From assembly GCF_016428755.1 (NCBI RefSeq), contig NZ_JAELTI010000009.1:1-64000 (forward strand): DNA of 64,000 nucleotides, written 5' to 3'. The stretch's first letter is position 1; each line of letters begins with the position of its first letter. Shown one piece after another: positions 15,500 through 23,482 of this stretch. The stretch comes from Allobosea sp. ASV33. Lineage in GTDB: Bacteria > Pseudomonadota > Alphaproteobacteria > Rhizobiales > Beijerinckiaceae. Under the pieces are notes generated by a model that worked only from the letters and a program-made list of their open reading frames with translations, did no database searches and was not told where the DNA came from. The translations under genes were made by a program, and so were the position numbers.

Positions 15500-16429
15500 A
15501 TGGCGCGCCACAACTTCGTTCCGACCCATTATTCGAACGTGCTCGCCACCCTGCCGCCGGTGCTGGAGATCGCCAGCGGCGAGAGCGTCGTCACCACCAC
15601 GCTCGATGCGGCGGGCTTCGGCGGCGACGGCGCGCAGCACGCCCCGCGCGGCAACCCGATGACCGGCCCTTTCTTCGTGACCGGCGCCGAACCCGGCGAC
15701 GCCCTGCTCGTCACCATCGAACGGATGACGCCGAACAGGAAGACCGGCTGGACCTATTCGCCGCTGGCGCCGGGCGTGCTCGACCCCGGCATGCTGCACG
15801 AACTGCCGAAGCGCGAGCGCTACGAATGGGCGATCGACGCGGAAGCCGGCACGGTGAAGCTGCTGGAGCCCTCCGCCCGCATAAAGGACTGGAGCTTTCA
15901 GCTGGCGCCGATGCTCGGCTGCTTCGGCGTCGCCCCGGAACGCGGCCAGGCGATCTCGACCGCGACCAGCGGCGCCAATGGCGGCAACATGGATTACCGG
16001 CTGTTCGGGCCGGGCGCGACGATCGCCTTCCCGGTCTTCGTCGATGGCGCGCTGTTCTTCCTCGGCGACGGTCATGCCTGCCAGGGCGATGGCGAGATCG
16101 CCGGCACCGGCGTCGAGACCTCGTTCGAGGTCGAATTCTCGGTGAAGCTCGTCAAGAAACAGAACCTGCACTGGCCACGCTGCGAGACCGAGACCGACCT
16201 GCTGGTGATCGCGAGTGGGCGCCCGCTCGACCAGCCCCTGCAATTCGCGACGACGGAACTGCTGCGCTGGGTCGGCGAGGCCCTCGGAGTCGATTCCGTC
16301 GAGGCGAGCCATCTGCTCGGGCAGGCGGTGCGCTACGACATCGCCAATGTCTTCAACCCCGCCTATTGCGTCGCCGCCCGGCTGGAGAAGACCAAACTGA
16401 CGCGCGCGATGTCGTTCAGCAGTCGCTGA
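15500..16429 (+). CDS. Acetamidase/formamidase family protein
   Basis: A 309-residue member of the FmdA/AmdA family, enzymes that hydrolyse short amides such as formamide and acetamide to ammonia and the acid. Recognisable blocks are 'GPFFVTGAEPGDALLVTIERM' near 55-75, 'PMLGCFGVAPERGQAI' near 138, 'SGANGGNMDYRLFGPGATIAFPVFVDGALFFLGDGHACQGDGEI' in the centre (read in parts here) and 'VRYDIANVFNPAYCVAARL' near the end. ATG 15500 follows AGGAAGG at close spacing. It is followed after 43 bases by an M20 deacylase on the same strand, so the pair probably degrades an N-acyl or amide compound. True substrates in this broad family are often not formamide. Confidence 0.9.
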   Translation: MARHNFVPTHYSNVLATLPPVLEIASGESVVTTTLDAAGFGGDGAQHAPRGNPMTGPFFVTGAEPGDALLVTIERMTPNRKTGWTYSPLAPGVLDPGMLHELPKRERYEWAIDAEAGTVKLLEPSARIKDWSFQLAPMLGCFGVAPERGQAISTATSGANGGNMDYRLFGPGATIAFPVFVDGALFFLGDGHACQGDGEIAGTGVETSFEVEFSVKLVKKQNLHWPRCETETDLLVIASGRPLDQPLQFATTELLRWVGEALGVDSVEASHLLGQAVRYDIANVFNPAYCVAARLEKTKLTRAMSFSSR

Positions 16430-16472
16430 GCGTCCTTCATCCCCTTCGAAACGCCGACCAAGAAGACAAACC

Positions 16473-17744
16473 ATGTCCACGGATAAAGCCGCCCTGAAAG
16501 CCGAGCTGCTTCAGGCGATCGATCAGCGCCGCGACGAGATCGTCGCGCTGCTGCAACGCTTCCTGCGCATCAAGAGCGTCAACCCGCCGGGCGACACGCG
16601 CGAGGCCGCTGCCTTCGTGCGCGAATTGCTTGATGCCGCCGGCGTGCCGCATCGCACGGAAGCCTTCGTGCCGGAGATGCCGAACATCATCAGCCGCTGG
16701 GAGGCCGGGAAGCCCGGTCGCCATCTCATGCTCAACGGCCATATGGATATCTTCCCCGTCACCAACGAGAAGCTCTGGGACGCGGATATCGTCGACGGCA
16801 AGATCATGGGTCGGGGCGCCTCCGACATGAAGACCGGGACGCTCGCCTCGATCCTGGCCTTCTGTCAGCTCTACCCGCACCGCGAAAAGCTCCATGGCGC
16901 GCTGTCGCTGACCGTGGTCTCTGACGAGCAATCCGGCGGACGCTACGGCACCAAGTTCCTGTTCGATGAATTCGGCGACGAGATGGAGGCCGATTGCTGC
17001 CTCAACGGCGAGCCGAGCGGCCTCGCCAATCTCCGCTTCACCGAGAAGGGCACCTTGCGCTTCTCGCTTTCGGCCAGGAGCATCGGCGGCCATGGCGGCT
17101 ATGCCCATCGCGCACGCAACCCGATCGCGGATGTGAGCCGGCTCGTGACCGCGATCTACGACCGCTACCATCTCAAGCTCGCCGCGCTGCCGCCGGAGAT
17201 CGACGCAGTGCTGACCTCGCCGGAGACGATCGCGGCGGCCGACCTCAACCTCGGCAAGGGTGCAGGCGATGTCGCAAGGCGCATCACCGTCAATGTCGGC
17301 ATCCTGCAGGGCGGGCAGAAGGCGACGCAGATTCCGACGCATTGCATCGCCCATCTGGACATGCGCATCCCGATCGGCTCCGACCGCGATGCGATCCGCG
17401 CCGATCTCGAAATGCTCGCCCGCGAGGCCGATTGCGAGATGGTGGTCAACGAGGACCACAGCTATCCCGCGAGCCTGACCGATCCGTTCGGCGAGATGGC
17501 CAATATCCTGCGCGGCAATATCCGCGACCTGCTCGGCCATGACGCACCGCCGGTGTCGAGCCTCGGCGGCACCGATACGCGCTACTGGCGCTGGCGCGGC
17601 GTGCCCGCGCTCATCTGCGGGCCATCGCCGATCAGCATGGGCACGGACGAGGAGCACGTCACCATCGAGGAAGCGATCGCGGTGATGAAGCTGCATGTCG
17701 CCTGCGCGGTCGATTATCTCGGCTCGACCGGCCCGGCCAACTAA
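16473..17744 (+). CDS. M20 family metallopeptidase / ArgE-DapE-like deacylase
   Basis: Zinc-dependent amidohydrolase of 423 residues, cytosolic. Motifs: 'LNGHMDIFP' (His90, Asp92), 'GRGASDMKTG' (Asp118, bridging), 'VVSDEQSGGRYG' (Glu152, general base), 'LNGEPSGLAN' near 180, the dimer-domain His in 'GGHGGYAHRARNPI', and the C-terminal 'MGTDEEHVTIEEA' His. The residue after the general base is usually a zinc-binding Glu (DEE); here it is Gln153, which is unusual. Substrates in this family are N-acylated amino acids or small peptides. It follows the acetamidase-family gene by 43 bases and probably shares its transcript. Start ATG 16473 has no competing start. Confidence 0.9.
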   Translation: MSTDKAALKAELLQAIDQRRDEIVALLQRFLRIKSVNPPGDTREAAAFVRELLDAAGVPHRTEAFVPEMPNIISRWEAGKPGRHLMLNGHMDIFPVTNEKLWDADIVDGKIMGRGASDMKTGTLASILAFCQLYPHREKLHGALSLTVVSDEQSGGRYGTKFLFDEFGDEMEADCCLNGEPSGLANLRFTEKGTLRFSLSARSIGGHGGYAHRARNPIADVSRLVTAIYDRYHLKLAALPPEIDAVLTSPETIAAADLNLGKGAGDVARRITVNVGILQGGQKATQIPTHCIAHLDMRIPIGSDRDAIRADLEMLAREADCEMVVNEDHSYPASLTDPFGEMANILRGNIRDLLGHDAPPVSSLGGTDTRYWRWRGVPALICGPSPISMGTDEEHVTIEEAIAVMKLHVACAVDYLGSTGPAN

Positions 17745-17750
17745 CCCGCC

Positions 17751-17846
17751 GTCATCCTGGACAAGCCGTGCAAGCGGCACTGATCCGGGATCCATCGTAA
17801 AGCTCCGGAGCTCTACGATGGATCCCGGGTCAAGCCCGGGATGACG
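17751..17846. repeat. Palindromic repeat, family A copy 1
   Basis: A 96-base element bounded by GTCATCC and GGATGAC, with an inner near-perfect palindrome (ATCCATCGTA...TACGATGGAT around AGCTCCGGAGCT) and the end block GATCCCGGGTCAAGCCCGGG. The same end blocks occur at 21538-21632 and 23347-23427. It sits between two convergent genes (M20 deacylase and aldo/keto reductase), where it can also form a strong hairpin on both transcripts. Confidence 0.8.
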
Positions 17847-17884
17847 ATGCGTGTGGGGACGCGTTTCAACCGCTTCGGCGGCGT

Positions 17885-18919
17885 TCAAGCCTCGGGGACA
17901 GGCGCCGCCTCGGCGAGCAGGCCCTCGTGCTTCAGCTCATGCCAGAGCGCGGCCGGCACCGACCGCGCGACGAGGTCGAGATTGCGCGCGACTTCCTGTG
18001 GCGTCACGGCGCCAAGCACGATCGTTGCGACCGCCGGATGGGCGGCACAGAAGGCGAGTGCCGCTTGCGGCAGCGCGACTCCATGGCTGGCGCAGACCGC
18101 CGCGATCCGGGCGACGCGCGCCAGCACCTCGGGCGGTGCCGGCTTGTAATTGTAGAAGGCGCCGGGCTTTGCGCCGGTGGCGAGGATGCCGGAGTTGAAG
18201 ACGCCGGCCAGCATCACCGCGATCTTCTTCTCCAGCGCCAGCGGCAGGAATTCCGGCAGGGCGCCCTGCTCCAGCAGCGAGTAGCGGCCGGCCAGCATCA
18301 TCACGTCGAAATCGCCGGCGCGAGCGAAGCGCACGCACATCTCGGCTTCGTTGACGCCGACGCCGATCGCCTTGACCGCGCCGGACGAACGCAGCGTCTC
18401 AAGGGCGTGATAGGCGCCGTCCATGGCCTCGGTGAAGCGCTGCTCCATCCGCTCGCCATGGGTCCAGACATCCACATCGTGGATCAGCAGGATGTCGATA
18501 TGGTCGGTGCCGAGCCTGAGCAGCGACTGCTCGAAGGAGCGCATCGCGCCGTCATAGGAATAGTCGATCATCGCCGGGTGCGGCAGGCCGCCCGCATAGC
18601 CCGAGCCGTCGCGCTTCGGCGCCCCGGCCTGCATCCAGCGGCCGACCTTGGTGGAGATGATGACGCTGTCGCGCGGCACGCTGCGGAGCGCCGCGCCGAT
18701 GCGATGCTCGGAGAGGCCGTGGCCGTAGAGCGGCGAGGTATCGAGGAGGTTGATGCCGGCCGCGAGCGCGGCACGGACCGTGTCCTGCGCCGTGACCTCG
18801 TCGAGATGGCCATAGAGATCGCCGAGCGGCGCGCCGCCGAAGCCGATCAGGCTGGGGCTGAGACCCGCGAAGGGGCGGCCCGGCGGAACGGGAAAGGACG
18901 GAGCGGCCGCGTTCGCCAT
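17885..18919 (-). CDS. Aldo/keto reductase (D-threo-aldose / L-fucose dehydrogenase-like)
   Basis: NAD(P)-dependent oxidoreductase of 344 residues with the TIM-barrel AKR fold. 'LIGFGGAPLGDLYGHLDE' opens the barrel. The catalytic Asp and Tyr lie in 'AGINLLDTSPLYGHGLSEHRIG' near residue 62, 'DHIDILLIHDVD' near 145 carries the conserved His, and the cofactor-binding end is 'VLGAVTPQEVARNLDLV'. The pattern is closest to aldose 1-dehydrogenases acting on L-fucose, L-galactose or similar sugars. ATG 18919 is the only start consistent with the fold; the open frame upstream to 19258 is antisense noise. It follows kduD by 101 bases on the same strand and fits a sugar or uronic acid catabolic operon. 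Confidence 0.88.
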   Translation of the reverse strand: MANAAAPSFPVPPGRPFAGLSPSLIGFGGAPLGDLYGHLDEVTAQDTVRAALAAGINLLDTSPLYGHGLSEHRIGAALRSVPRDSVIISTKVGRWMQAGAPKRDGSGYAGGLPHPAMIDYSYDGAMRSFEQSLLRLGTDHIDILLIHDVDVWTHGERMEQRFTEAMDGAYHALETLRSSGAVKAIGVGVNEAEMCVRFARAGDFDVMMLAGRYSLLEQGALPEFLPLALEKKIAVMLAGVFNSGILATGAKPGAFYNYKPAPPEVLARVARIAAVCASHGVALPQAALAFCAAHPAVATIVLGAVTPQEVARNLDLVARSVPAALWHELKHEGLLAEAAPVPEA

Positions 18920-19020
18920 GCAAAGACCCGGTTCAGACAAGGGGCGGCAGAGTTGCGGATCGTCGGCAGGCACGCAAGCCTGTCTCGGCTCATCCCCGCG
19001 ACAATCCGCGGGCCTCGCCG

Positions 19021-19791
19021 TCAGCGCGCCAGCCAGCCGCCATCGACCGGCAGGACGACCCCGTGGACATAGGCGGCGGCATCCGAGGCAAGGAATACGG
19101 CGGCCCCGCCGAGCTCCTGCGGCTTGCCCCAATGTCCGGCCGGGATGCGCGCCAGGATCGCCTCGTTGCGGGCGGGATCGGCGCGCAGCGCTTCCGTGTT
19201 GTTGGTGACGAAATAGCCGGGCGCGATCGCGTTGACATTGATGCCCTTCCCCGCCCATTCGCAGGCGAGCAGACGCGTGAGACCCGCGAGCCCGCTCTTC
19301 GACGCCGTATAGGAGGGGATGCGGATGCCGCCCTGGAAGGAGAGCAGCGAGGCGATGTTGATGACCTTGCCCCCCTTGCCGTCGGCGAGCATGCGTTTCG
19401 CGACGCCTTGAGTCAGGAAGAAGGTCGACTTCAGGTTGACGTCCATCACCGCGTCCCAGTCGGCCTCGGTGAAGTCGATCGCGTCTGCGCGGCGGATGAT
19501 GCCTGCATTGTTGACGAGGATGTCGAGCCGCGAACCATCGGCTTTGGCGGCGGCATCGGCCTGCTCGACGATGCCGGCGATCGGCTCCAGCGTCCCGAGG
19601 TCGGCGGTGATCTCATGGAAGGGGCGGCCGGTCTCAGCGACCAGCGCCTTGGTCTCGGCCATGCTGGAACGGCCGACAGCGACGATGCCCGCGCCGGCTT
19701 CAGCGAGCGCGACCGCGATCGCCTGCCCCAAGCCCGTATTGGCGCCGGTGACGATGGCCGTGCGGCCGGTGAGGTCGAAGGGAGCGGCCAT
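19021..19791 (-). CDS. kduD: 2-dehydro-3-deoxy-D-gluconate 5-dehydrogenase
   Basis: Short-chain dehydrogenase of 256 residues that reduces 2,5-diketo-3-deoxygluconate to 2-keto-3-deoxygluconate in pectin and uronate breakdown. The Rossmann motif is 'IVTGANTGLGQAIA' (about 13-26), then 'LVNNAGIIRR' near 93, catalytic Ser and Tyr-Lys in 'SLLSFQGG...YTASKSG' near 140-155, and the KduD-specific 'NAIAPGYFVTNNTEALR' and 'RIPAGHWGKPQELGG'. Its ATG overlaps the kduI stop by one base (19791), so the pair is translationally coupled. KDG kinase and aldolase genes are not in the window, so the pathway must finish elsewhere. Confidence 0.95.
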   Translation of the reverse strand: MAAPFDLTGRTAIVTGANTGLGQAIAVALAEAGAGIVAVGRSSMAETKALVAETGRPFHEITADLGTLEPIAGIVEQADAAAKADGSRLDILVNNAGIIRRADAIDFTEADWDAVMDVNLKSTFFLTQGVAKRMLADGKGGKVINIASLLSFQGGIRIPSYTASKSGLAGLTRLLACEWAGKGINVNAIAPGYFVTNNTEALRADPARNEAILARIPAGHWGKPQELGGAAVFLASDAAAYVHGVVLPVDGGWLAR

Positions 19792-20627
19792 CAGCGCAGG
19801 TCCCCGGTCGCGACCATGTCCATGTCGGTGTAGTCGACATTGTCGCCGCCCATGCCCCAGATGAAGGAATAGGCCTTCGTCCCGACGCCGGAATGGATCG
19901 ACCAGCCCGGCGAGAGGATCGCCTGCTCGTTGGCGACGACGAGATGGCGGGTCTCTTGCGGCTCGCCCATCAGGTGGAAGACGCGGGCGTCTTCGGCGAC
20001 GTCGAAATAGAGATAGATTTCGCAGCGCCGGTCGTGGGTGTGCGCCGGCATCGTGTTCCAGATGCTGCCCTCGTCCAGCGTGGTCACGCCCATGACGAGC
20101 TGGCAGGTCTCGCAGACGCCCGGGATGATGTATTGGCGGATCGTGCGCTTGTTGGCGGTGGCCTGTTCGCCGAGCGCCAAGGTCTTGGCATCGGCCTCGC
20201 GGATCACCCTGGTCGGGTGCGCCGCATGGGCCGGGGTCGAGAGCAGGTAGAACTTGGCCGGATTCGACGCATCGTCGCTGGCGAAGGAAACCTCGCCGGC
20301 CTCCTTGCCGATATAGAGCGCATCGCGCTTGGCGAGCGGATAGTCCTTGCCGCCGACGGAGACCTTGCCGGGGCCTCCGACATTGACGACGCCGAGCTCG
20401 CGACGCTTCAGGAAGGCATCGGTGCCGACCGCCTTCGGCGTCGGCAGCACGACCGGCTTGGCGGTCGGCATGACGCCGCCGACGATGACGCGGTCGAGAT
20501 GGCTATAGGTCAGCCTGACCTCGCCGGAGACGAACAGCGTCTCGATCAGGAAATGGCGGCGCAGCTCGGCGGTGTCGAAGCGCTTCACGGCCTCGGGATG
20601 CGAAACCTGGCGGATGTCGATGGTCAT
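19791..20627 (-). CDS. kduI: 5-dehydro-4-deoxy-D-glucuronate isomerase
   Basis: Cupin-fold zinc isomerase of 278 residues, the normal KduI length, converting 5-keto-4-deoxyuronate to 2,5-diketo-3-deoxygluconate. The zinc ligands known for KduI are all present at the same numbering as the E. coli protein: His196 and His198 in 'MPAHTHDRR', Glu203 in 'CEIYLYF' and His245 in 'WSIHSGVG'. 'VCETCQLVMGVT' and 'DNVDYTDMD' near the C-terminus are further family marks. Its start overlaps the stop of the GntR regulator by four bases (ATGA 20624-20627), and its stop overlaps kduD. The order gntR - kduI - kduD shows a tightly coupled uronate operon. Confidence 0.97.
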   Translation of the reverse strand: MTIDIRQVSHPEAVKRFDTAELRRHFLIETLFVSGEVRLTYSHLDRVIVGGVMPTAKPVVLPTPKAVGTDAFLKRRELGVVNVGGPGKVSVGGKDYPLAKRDALYIGKEAGEVSFASDDASNPAKFYLLSTPAHAAHPTRVIREADAKTLALGEQATANKRTIRQYIIPGVCETCQLVMGVTTLDEGSIWNTMPAHTHDRRCEIYLYFDVAEDARVFHLMGEPQETRHLVVANEQAILSPGWSIHSGVGTKAYSFIWGMGGDNVDYTDMDMVATGDLR

Positions 20628-21382
20628 GTCGTCTCCAATCGGGCAACCGGCGGAGCGGCGCGCCGTGGCCGCTCCGAACCGTCGCCCATGTCGAAATAGG
20701 GGCTGTTGAGGGCTGCGACCGCGTCGAGGTCGTCGAAGAGCTTACCGAGATGCTCGCCCATGGCATGGGCGGCAGCTTCCGCATCGCCGCGCCGGATCGC
20801 CTCGACCACCGCGCCGTGCTCGCGCAACACGCGCTCCATGCGGCCCTGCTGCGGCAGGGTGAGCCGGCGGAAGCGGTCCATCTGCAATTTCACCTGTTGG
20901 GTGAAGCGCCAGATGCCGGGATAGCCGGCGAGCTCCGCGATGCCGGCGTGGAAGGCATCGTCCGACTGGTGGAAGAGTTCGCGCTCGCCGCGATCGGCCC
21001 GCGCGGCCAACTCATCCATGATGCGGGCGAGGCCATCGGCCCGACCGGCTCCGCGTTGGGCCGCGAGCCTTGCGCAGGTCTCTTCCAGCGAACGGCGGAT
21101 CACCAGCGCCTCGGGCAGCGCCCGAAACGGGATCAGCGAGGCGAAGGTGCCCGATTGCGGGAAGATCGAGACCAGCCCCTCGTCGGCGAGCTTGAGCAAG
21201 GCCTCGCGTACCGGCGTGCGGCTGACCGCGTGGGCCTCGGCGATGTCCTTCTCGACGATCGGGCTGCCGGGCGGGATGGCGAGCGAGACGATCTCGGCCC
21301 GCAACGCATCACGGATCACCGCCGCAGCGGTGCGCCGTCCAGATGAGCCCGAACCCGCAGCCATGATGCCGCCGACCGACAC
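20624..21382 (-). CDS. GntR family transcriptional regulator with FCD ligand-binding domain
   Basis: Regulator of 252 residues that heads the kdu operon. The winged helix (about 20-85) shows 'VIRDALRAEIVSLAIPPGSPIVEKDIAE' and 'VSRTPVREALLKLADEGLVSIFPQSGTF'. The all-helical FCD domain (about 95-225) binds small organic acids, commonly through a metal; 'FHAGIAELAGYPGIW' and 'REHGAVVEAIRRGDAEAAAHAMGEHL' supply its usual Asp/His residues. The start is placed at GTG 21382 because GGAGGG lies six bases before it; ATG 21364 is in frame but has no good site. By family it is probably a repressor released by a sugar acid, acting at the palindrome at 21415-21428. Confidence 0.93.
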   Translation of the reverse strand: MSVGGIMAAGSGSSGRRTAAAVIRDALRAEIVSLAIPPGSPIVEKDIAEAHAVSRTPVREALLKLADEGLVSIFPQSGTFASLIPFRALPEALVIRRSLEETCARLAAQRGAGRADGLARIMDELAARADRGERELFHQSDDAFHAGIAELAGYPGIWRFTQQVKLQMDRFRRLTLPQQGRMERVLREHGAVVEAIRRGDAEAAAHAMGEHLGKLFDDLDAVAALNSPYFDMGDGSERPRRAAPPVARLETT

Positions 21383-21414
21383 TGAACGCCCTCCCAAGGC
21401 TGTGTTTCGCGTTC

Positions 21415-21428
21415 ATATACTAGTATAT
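21415..21428. promoter_or_regulatory. Perfect 14-bp palindrome upstream of gntR-kduI-kduD (candidate operator)
   Basis: ATATACT and AGTATAT are exact complements with no spacer, 33 bases before the GTG start of the GntR gene. FCD-type GntR proteins commonly bind short palindromes with GT/AC steps such as TNGTNNNACNA, which this resembles (TATACTAGTATA). Autoregulation through this site is likely but inferred. Confidence 0.6.
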
Positions 21429-21537
21429 TAATTGCGATCAAGTTGGTTTTCGGGCCTGCAAATGCATCAGGGCCGCGTCAGCAGCGGCCCTGATGGGCAT
21501 TGATACGAAACAGCTCACGTCCCTCCGGGACCACCGG

Positions 21538-21632
21538 GTCATCCCGGCTTGACCCGGGATCTATGCCGGAACGCTTCCGATCAAGGTTCAGGCATGGATC
21601 CCGGCTCTTCGCTTCGCTCTAGCCGGGATGAC
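21538..21632. repeat. Palindromic repeat, family A copy 2
   Basis: About 95 bases bounded by GTCATCCCGG and CCGGGATGAC, with the internal block CTTGACCCGGGATCTATGCC and its partner GGCATGGATCCCGG. It shares end blocks with the copies at 17751 and 23347. It lies in the 273-base gap between the GntR gene and the ABC permease gene, downstream of the permease stop (21656), and could act as a hairpin at the end of that transcript. Confidence 0.8.
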
Positions 21633-21655
21633 GGCACCGGTTGGCGCGCCCGCAA

Positions 21656-22471
21656 TCAAGCCCCGACCTTGGCGAGCACGTCGGCGCGGAGGAAGCGCTC
21701 GATGAACAGCATGAACAGCACCGAGGGCACCAGCAGGATCAGCGCCGTGATCGAGGCAACCTGATAATTGCCGCCCATCGCCGCGTTGTAGAGAAGCAGC
21801 GGCAGGGTCGTGACCTGCGGCACGCCGACGAAGAAGGTGCCGGTGAATTCGTCGAGCGATTCCAGGAAGACGAAGATGCCGCTGGCGATGATGCCGGGCG
21901 CGGCCAGAGGCAGCGTCACCGTGAAGAAGGCCTTGAGCGGCGACGCCCCGATATTGCGGGCGGCGAGCTCGAGATCCTTGTCGACGGCGGCGAAGGCGGC
22001 GGCCGCGATCCAGACGGAATAGACCAGGCCATGCGCGGCATGGACGAGAACCACGGCGAAGACCGTGCCGTTGATGCCGATATTGTAGAAGACGCGGGCG
22101 ACGTTGATGTAGATCGCGACCGAGGGAAAGGCCTGCGGCAGCAGGAAGAGCACCATGAAGAAGGCGCGCGCCGGCAGCTTGAGCCGAGCGAGCGCGTAGC
22201 CGGCGGGTATCGAGAGCGCGAGCGCGACGAGCACGGTCAGCACCGCGATCCAGACCGAGGTCGCCAACGAGGCCATGGCGTCGCCGGTCGGGCGGAAGAC
22301 CTGCTCCCAGTAGCGCGTGCCGTAGACGACCGGCAGCTTGTAGGGGGTGTACCAGCGCTCGGCGACCGACCAAAGCGCCAAATTGACCAGCGGGCCGATC
22401 AGGAAGAAGGCGAAGGCCGCGAGCGCGAAGGCCGCAAGGACCATGCGCAGGCCGGAGGCGACGCGGATCAT
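21656..22471 (-). CDS. ABC transporter permease (Pot/Fbp type), second subunit
   Basis: Inner-membrane permease of 271 residues with six hydrophobic segments, last gene of the ABC operon. 'MIRVASGLRMVLAAFALAAF' is the first segment; 'SVWIAVLTVLVALALSIPAGYALARL' precedes the periplasmic region; and the ATPase-coupling loop is 'DKDLELAARNIGASPLKAFFTVTLPLAAPGI' near residues 165-195. Its ATG overlaps the preceding permease stop by four bases (22468-22471), so the two permeases are coupled. The architecture matches the PotC/ThiP-like class used for polyamines, iron(III), thiamine or phosphonate/organic anions. The substrate is not deducible, but proximity to kduID hints at a sugar acid. Confidence 0.93.
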   Translation of the reverse strand: MIRVASGLRMVLAAFALAAFAFFLIGPLVNLALWSVAERWYTPYKLPVVYGTRYWEQVFRPTGDAMASLATSVWIAVLTVLVALALSIPAGYALARLKLPARAFFMVLFLLPQAFPSVAIYINVARVFYNIGINGTVFAVVLVHAAHGLVYSVWIAAAAFAAVDKDLELAARNIGASPLKAFFTVTLPLAAPGIIASGIFVFLESLDEFTGTFFVGVPQVTTLPLLLYNAAMGGNYQVASITALILLVPSVLFMLFIERFLRADVLAKVGA

Positions 22472-23304
22472 GATGTGCCCTCCTTCGCCATGCCACGCTT
22501 GAGGTAGATGATCGCAGCACCGGCCGAGATCAGATAGGTGATGACGCCGAGCGCATTGGCCGTGGCGTAGTCGCCATAGGCATTGATGCGGAAGGCCATG
22601 TCGACGGTCAGCATGGTCGGCTGCGAGCCTGCCACCATCATCGGCACCGAGAGCACCGAGAGCATCGTCACGAAGGAGAGGACGAGCGCGACGAGGAGCT
22701 GCGGCATCACCTGCGGCAGGGCGAGCTCGACGAGGACGCGCATGCGCGATGCCCCGAGATTGCGGCCGGCCTCCAGCGTGGCGCGGTCGAGTGAGGCGAG
22801 CGCGCCGGCCAGCAGCAGGGCGACGAAGGGCGTCTGCTTCCAGACGAAGGTCGCGATGATGCCGCGCCAATCGAGGAAACTCACCGCCTGCAACGGCTCC
22901 ATCAAGCCCATCGAGACGAAGGTATTGTTCATCAAGCCGTTCTTGGCGAGGAAGGTGCGCATGCACTGCGCCGCGACGATGAAGGGGATGAAGAGCGGCC
23001 AGCGATAGAGCGCCTTCAGCGTGCCGACGATCCAGCGGTTCTCGCCGAGGGTCAGCGTGCCGGCGATGACGATGGCGGCGAGGCCCGTCAGCAGGCAGGA
23101 GGCGAGCACGATGACGACCGTGAACACGACGTCGCCGGAATAGAGCTCCCAGGCCTTGCCGAAGGCCTGCAGCGAGAAGCCGCCCTCCGGTCCGGTAAAG
23201 GCCGAGATCAGCGAGAAGCAGAGCGGATAGAGGAACAGCGCCGCGACGAGCGCGAGGCCGGGCGCGATCAGCAGCAGGGCGAGATTGCGTTGGGACAGGG
23301 ACAT
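22468..23304 (-). CDS. ABC transporter permease (Pot/Fbp type), first subunit
   Basis: Inner-membrane permease of 278 residues. 'LALLLIAPGLALVAALFLYPL' is the typical PotB-like first helix and 'DRATLEAGRNLGASRMRVLVELALPQVMPQL' near 190-220 is the EAA loop. ATG 23304 is chosen with GGAA about seven bases upstream; a further seven codons are open to 23325. It follows the binding-protein gene after a 178-base gap that contains a family A repeat, and overlaps the second permease gene by four bases. The order ATPase - binding protein - permease - permease is complete, so a functional importer is expected. Confidence 0.93.
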   Translation of the reverse strand: MSLSQRNLALLLIAPGLALVAALFLYPLCFSLISAFTGPEGGFSLQAFGKAWELYSGDVVFTVVIVLASCLLTGLAAIVIAGTLTLGENRWIVGTLKALYRWPLFIPFIVAAQCMRTFLAKNGLMNNTFVSMGLMEPLQAVSFLDWRGIIATFVWKQTPFVALLLAGALASLDRATLEAGRNLGASRMRVLVELALPQVMPQLLVALVLSFVTMLSVLSVPMMVAGSQPTMLTVDMAFRINAYGDYATANALGVITYLISAGAAIIYLKRGMAKEGTS

Positions 23305-23346
23305 TCTCTGGTTCCGGCAAACCAATCCGCGGCAGCGGAAAAAGCC

Positions 23347-23427
23347 GTCATGGTCGGGCTTGACCCGACCATCTCGGAAACCAGAGCGAACTGGTCATGA
23401 GATCCTCGGGTCAAACCCGAGGATGAC
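23347..23427. repeat. Palindromic repeat, family A copy 3 (inside ABC operon)
   Basis: An 81-base element bounded by GTCATGG and GGATGAC. Two internal stems are visible: GGTCGGGCTTGACCCGACC at its left and CCTCGGGTCAAACCCGAGG at its right. It lies within the ABC operon between the binding-protein and permease genes, a position where such elements often tune expression by stabilising the upstream part of the mRNA. Relationship to the other two copies is by shared ends and the GGG(C/T)TTGACCC core. Confidence 0.78.
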
Positions 23428-23482
23428 GGAGGATGAAGCCGGGTTGACGCGGTGTTCCCCACGCCATCCCGTCAGGCGAAGC

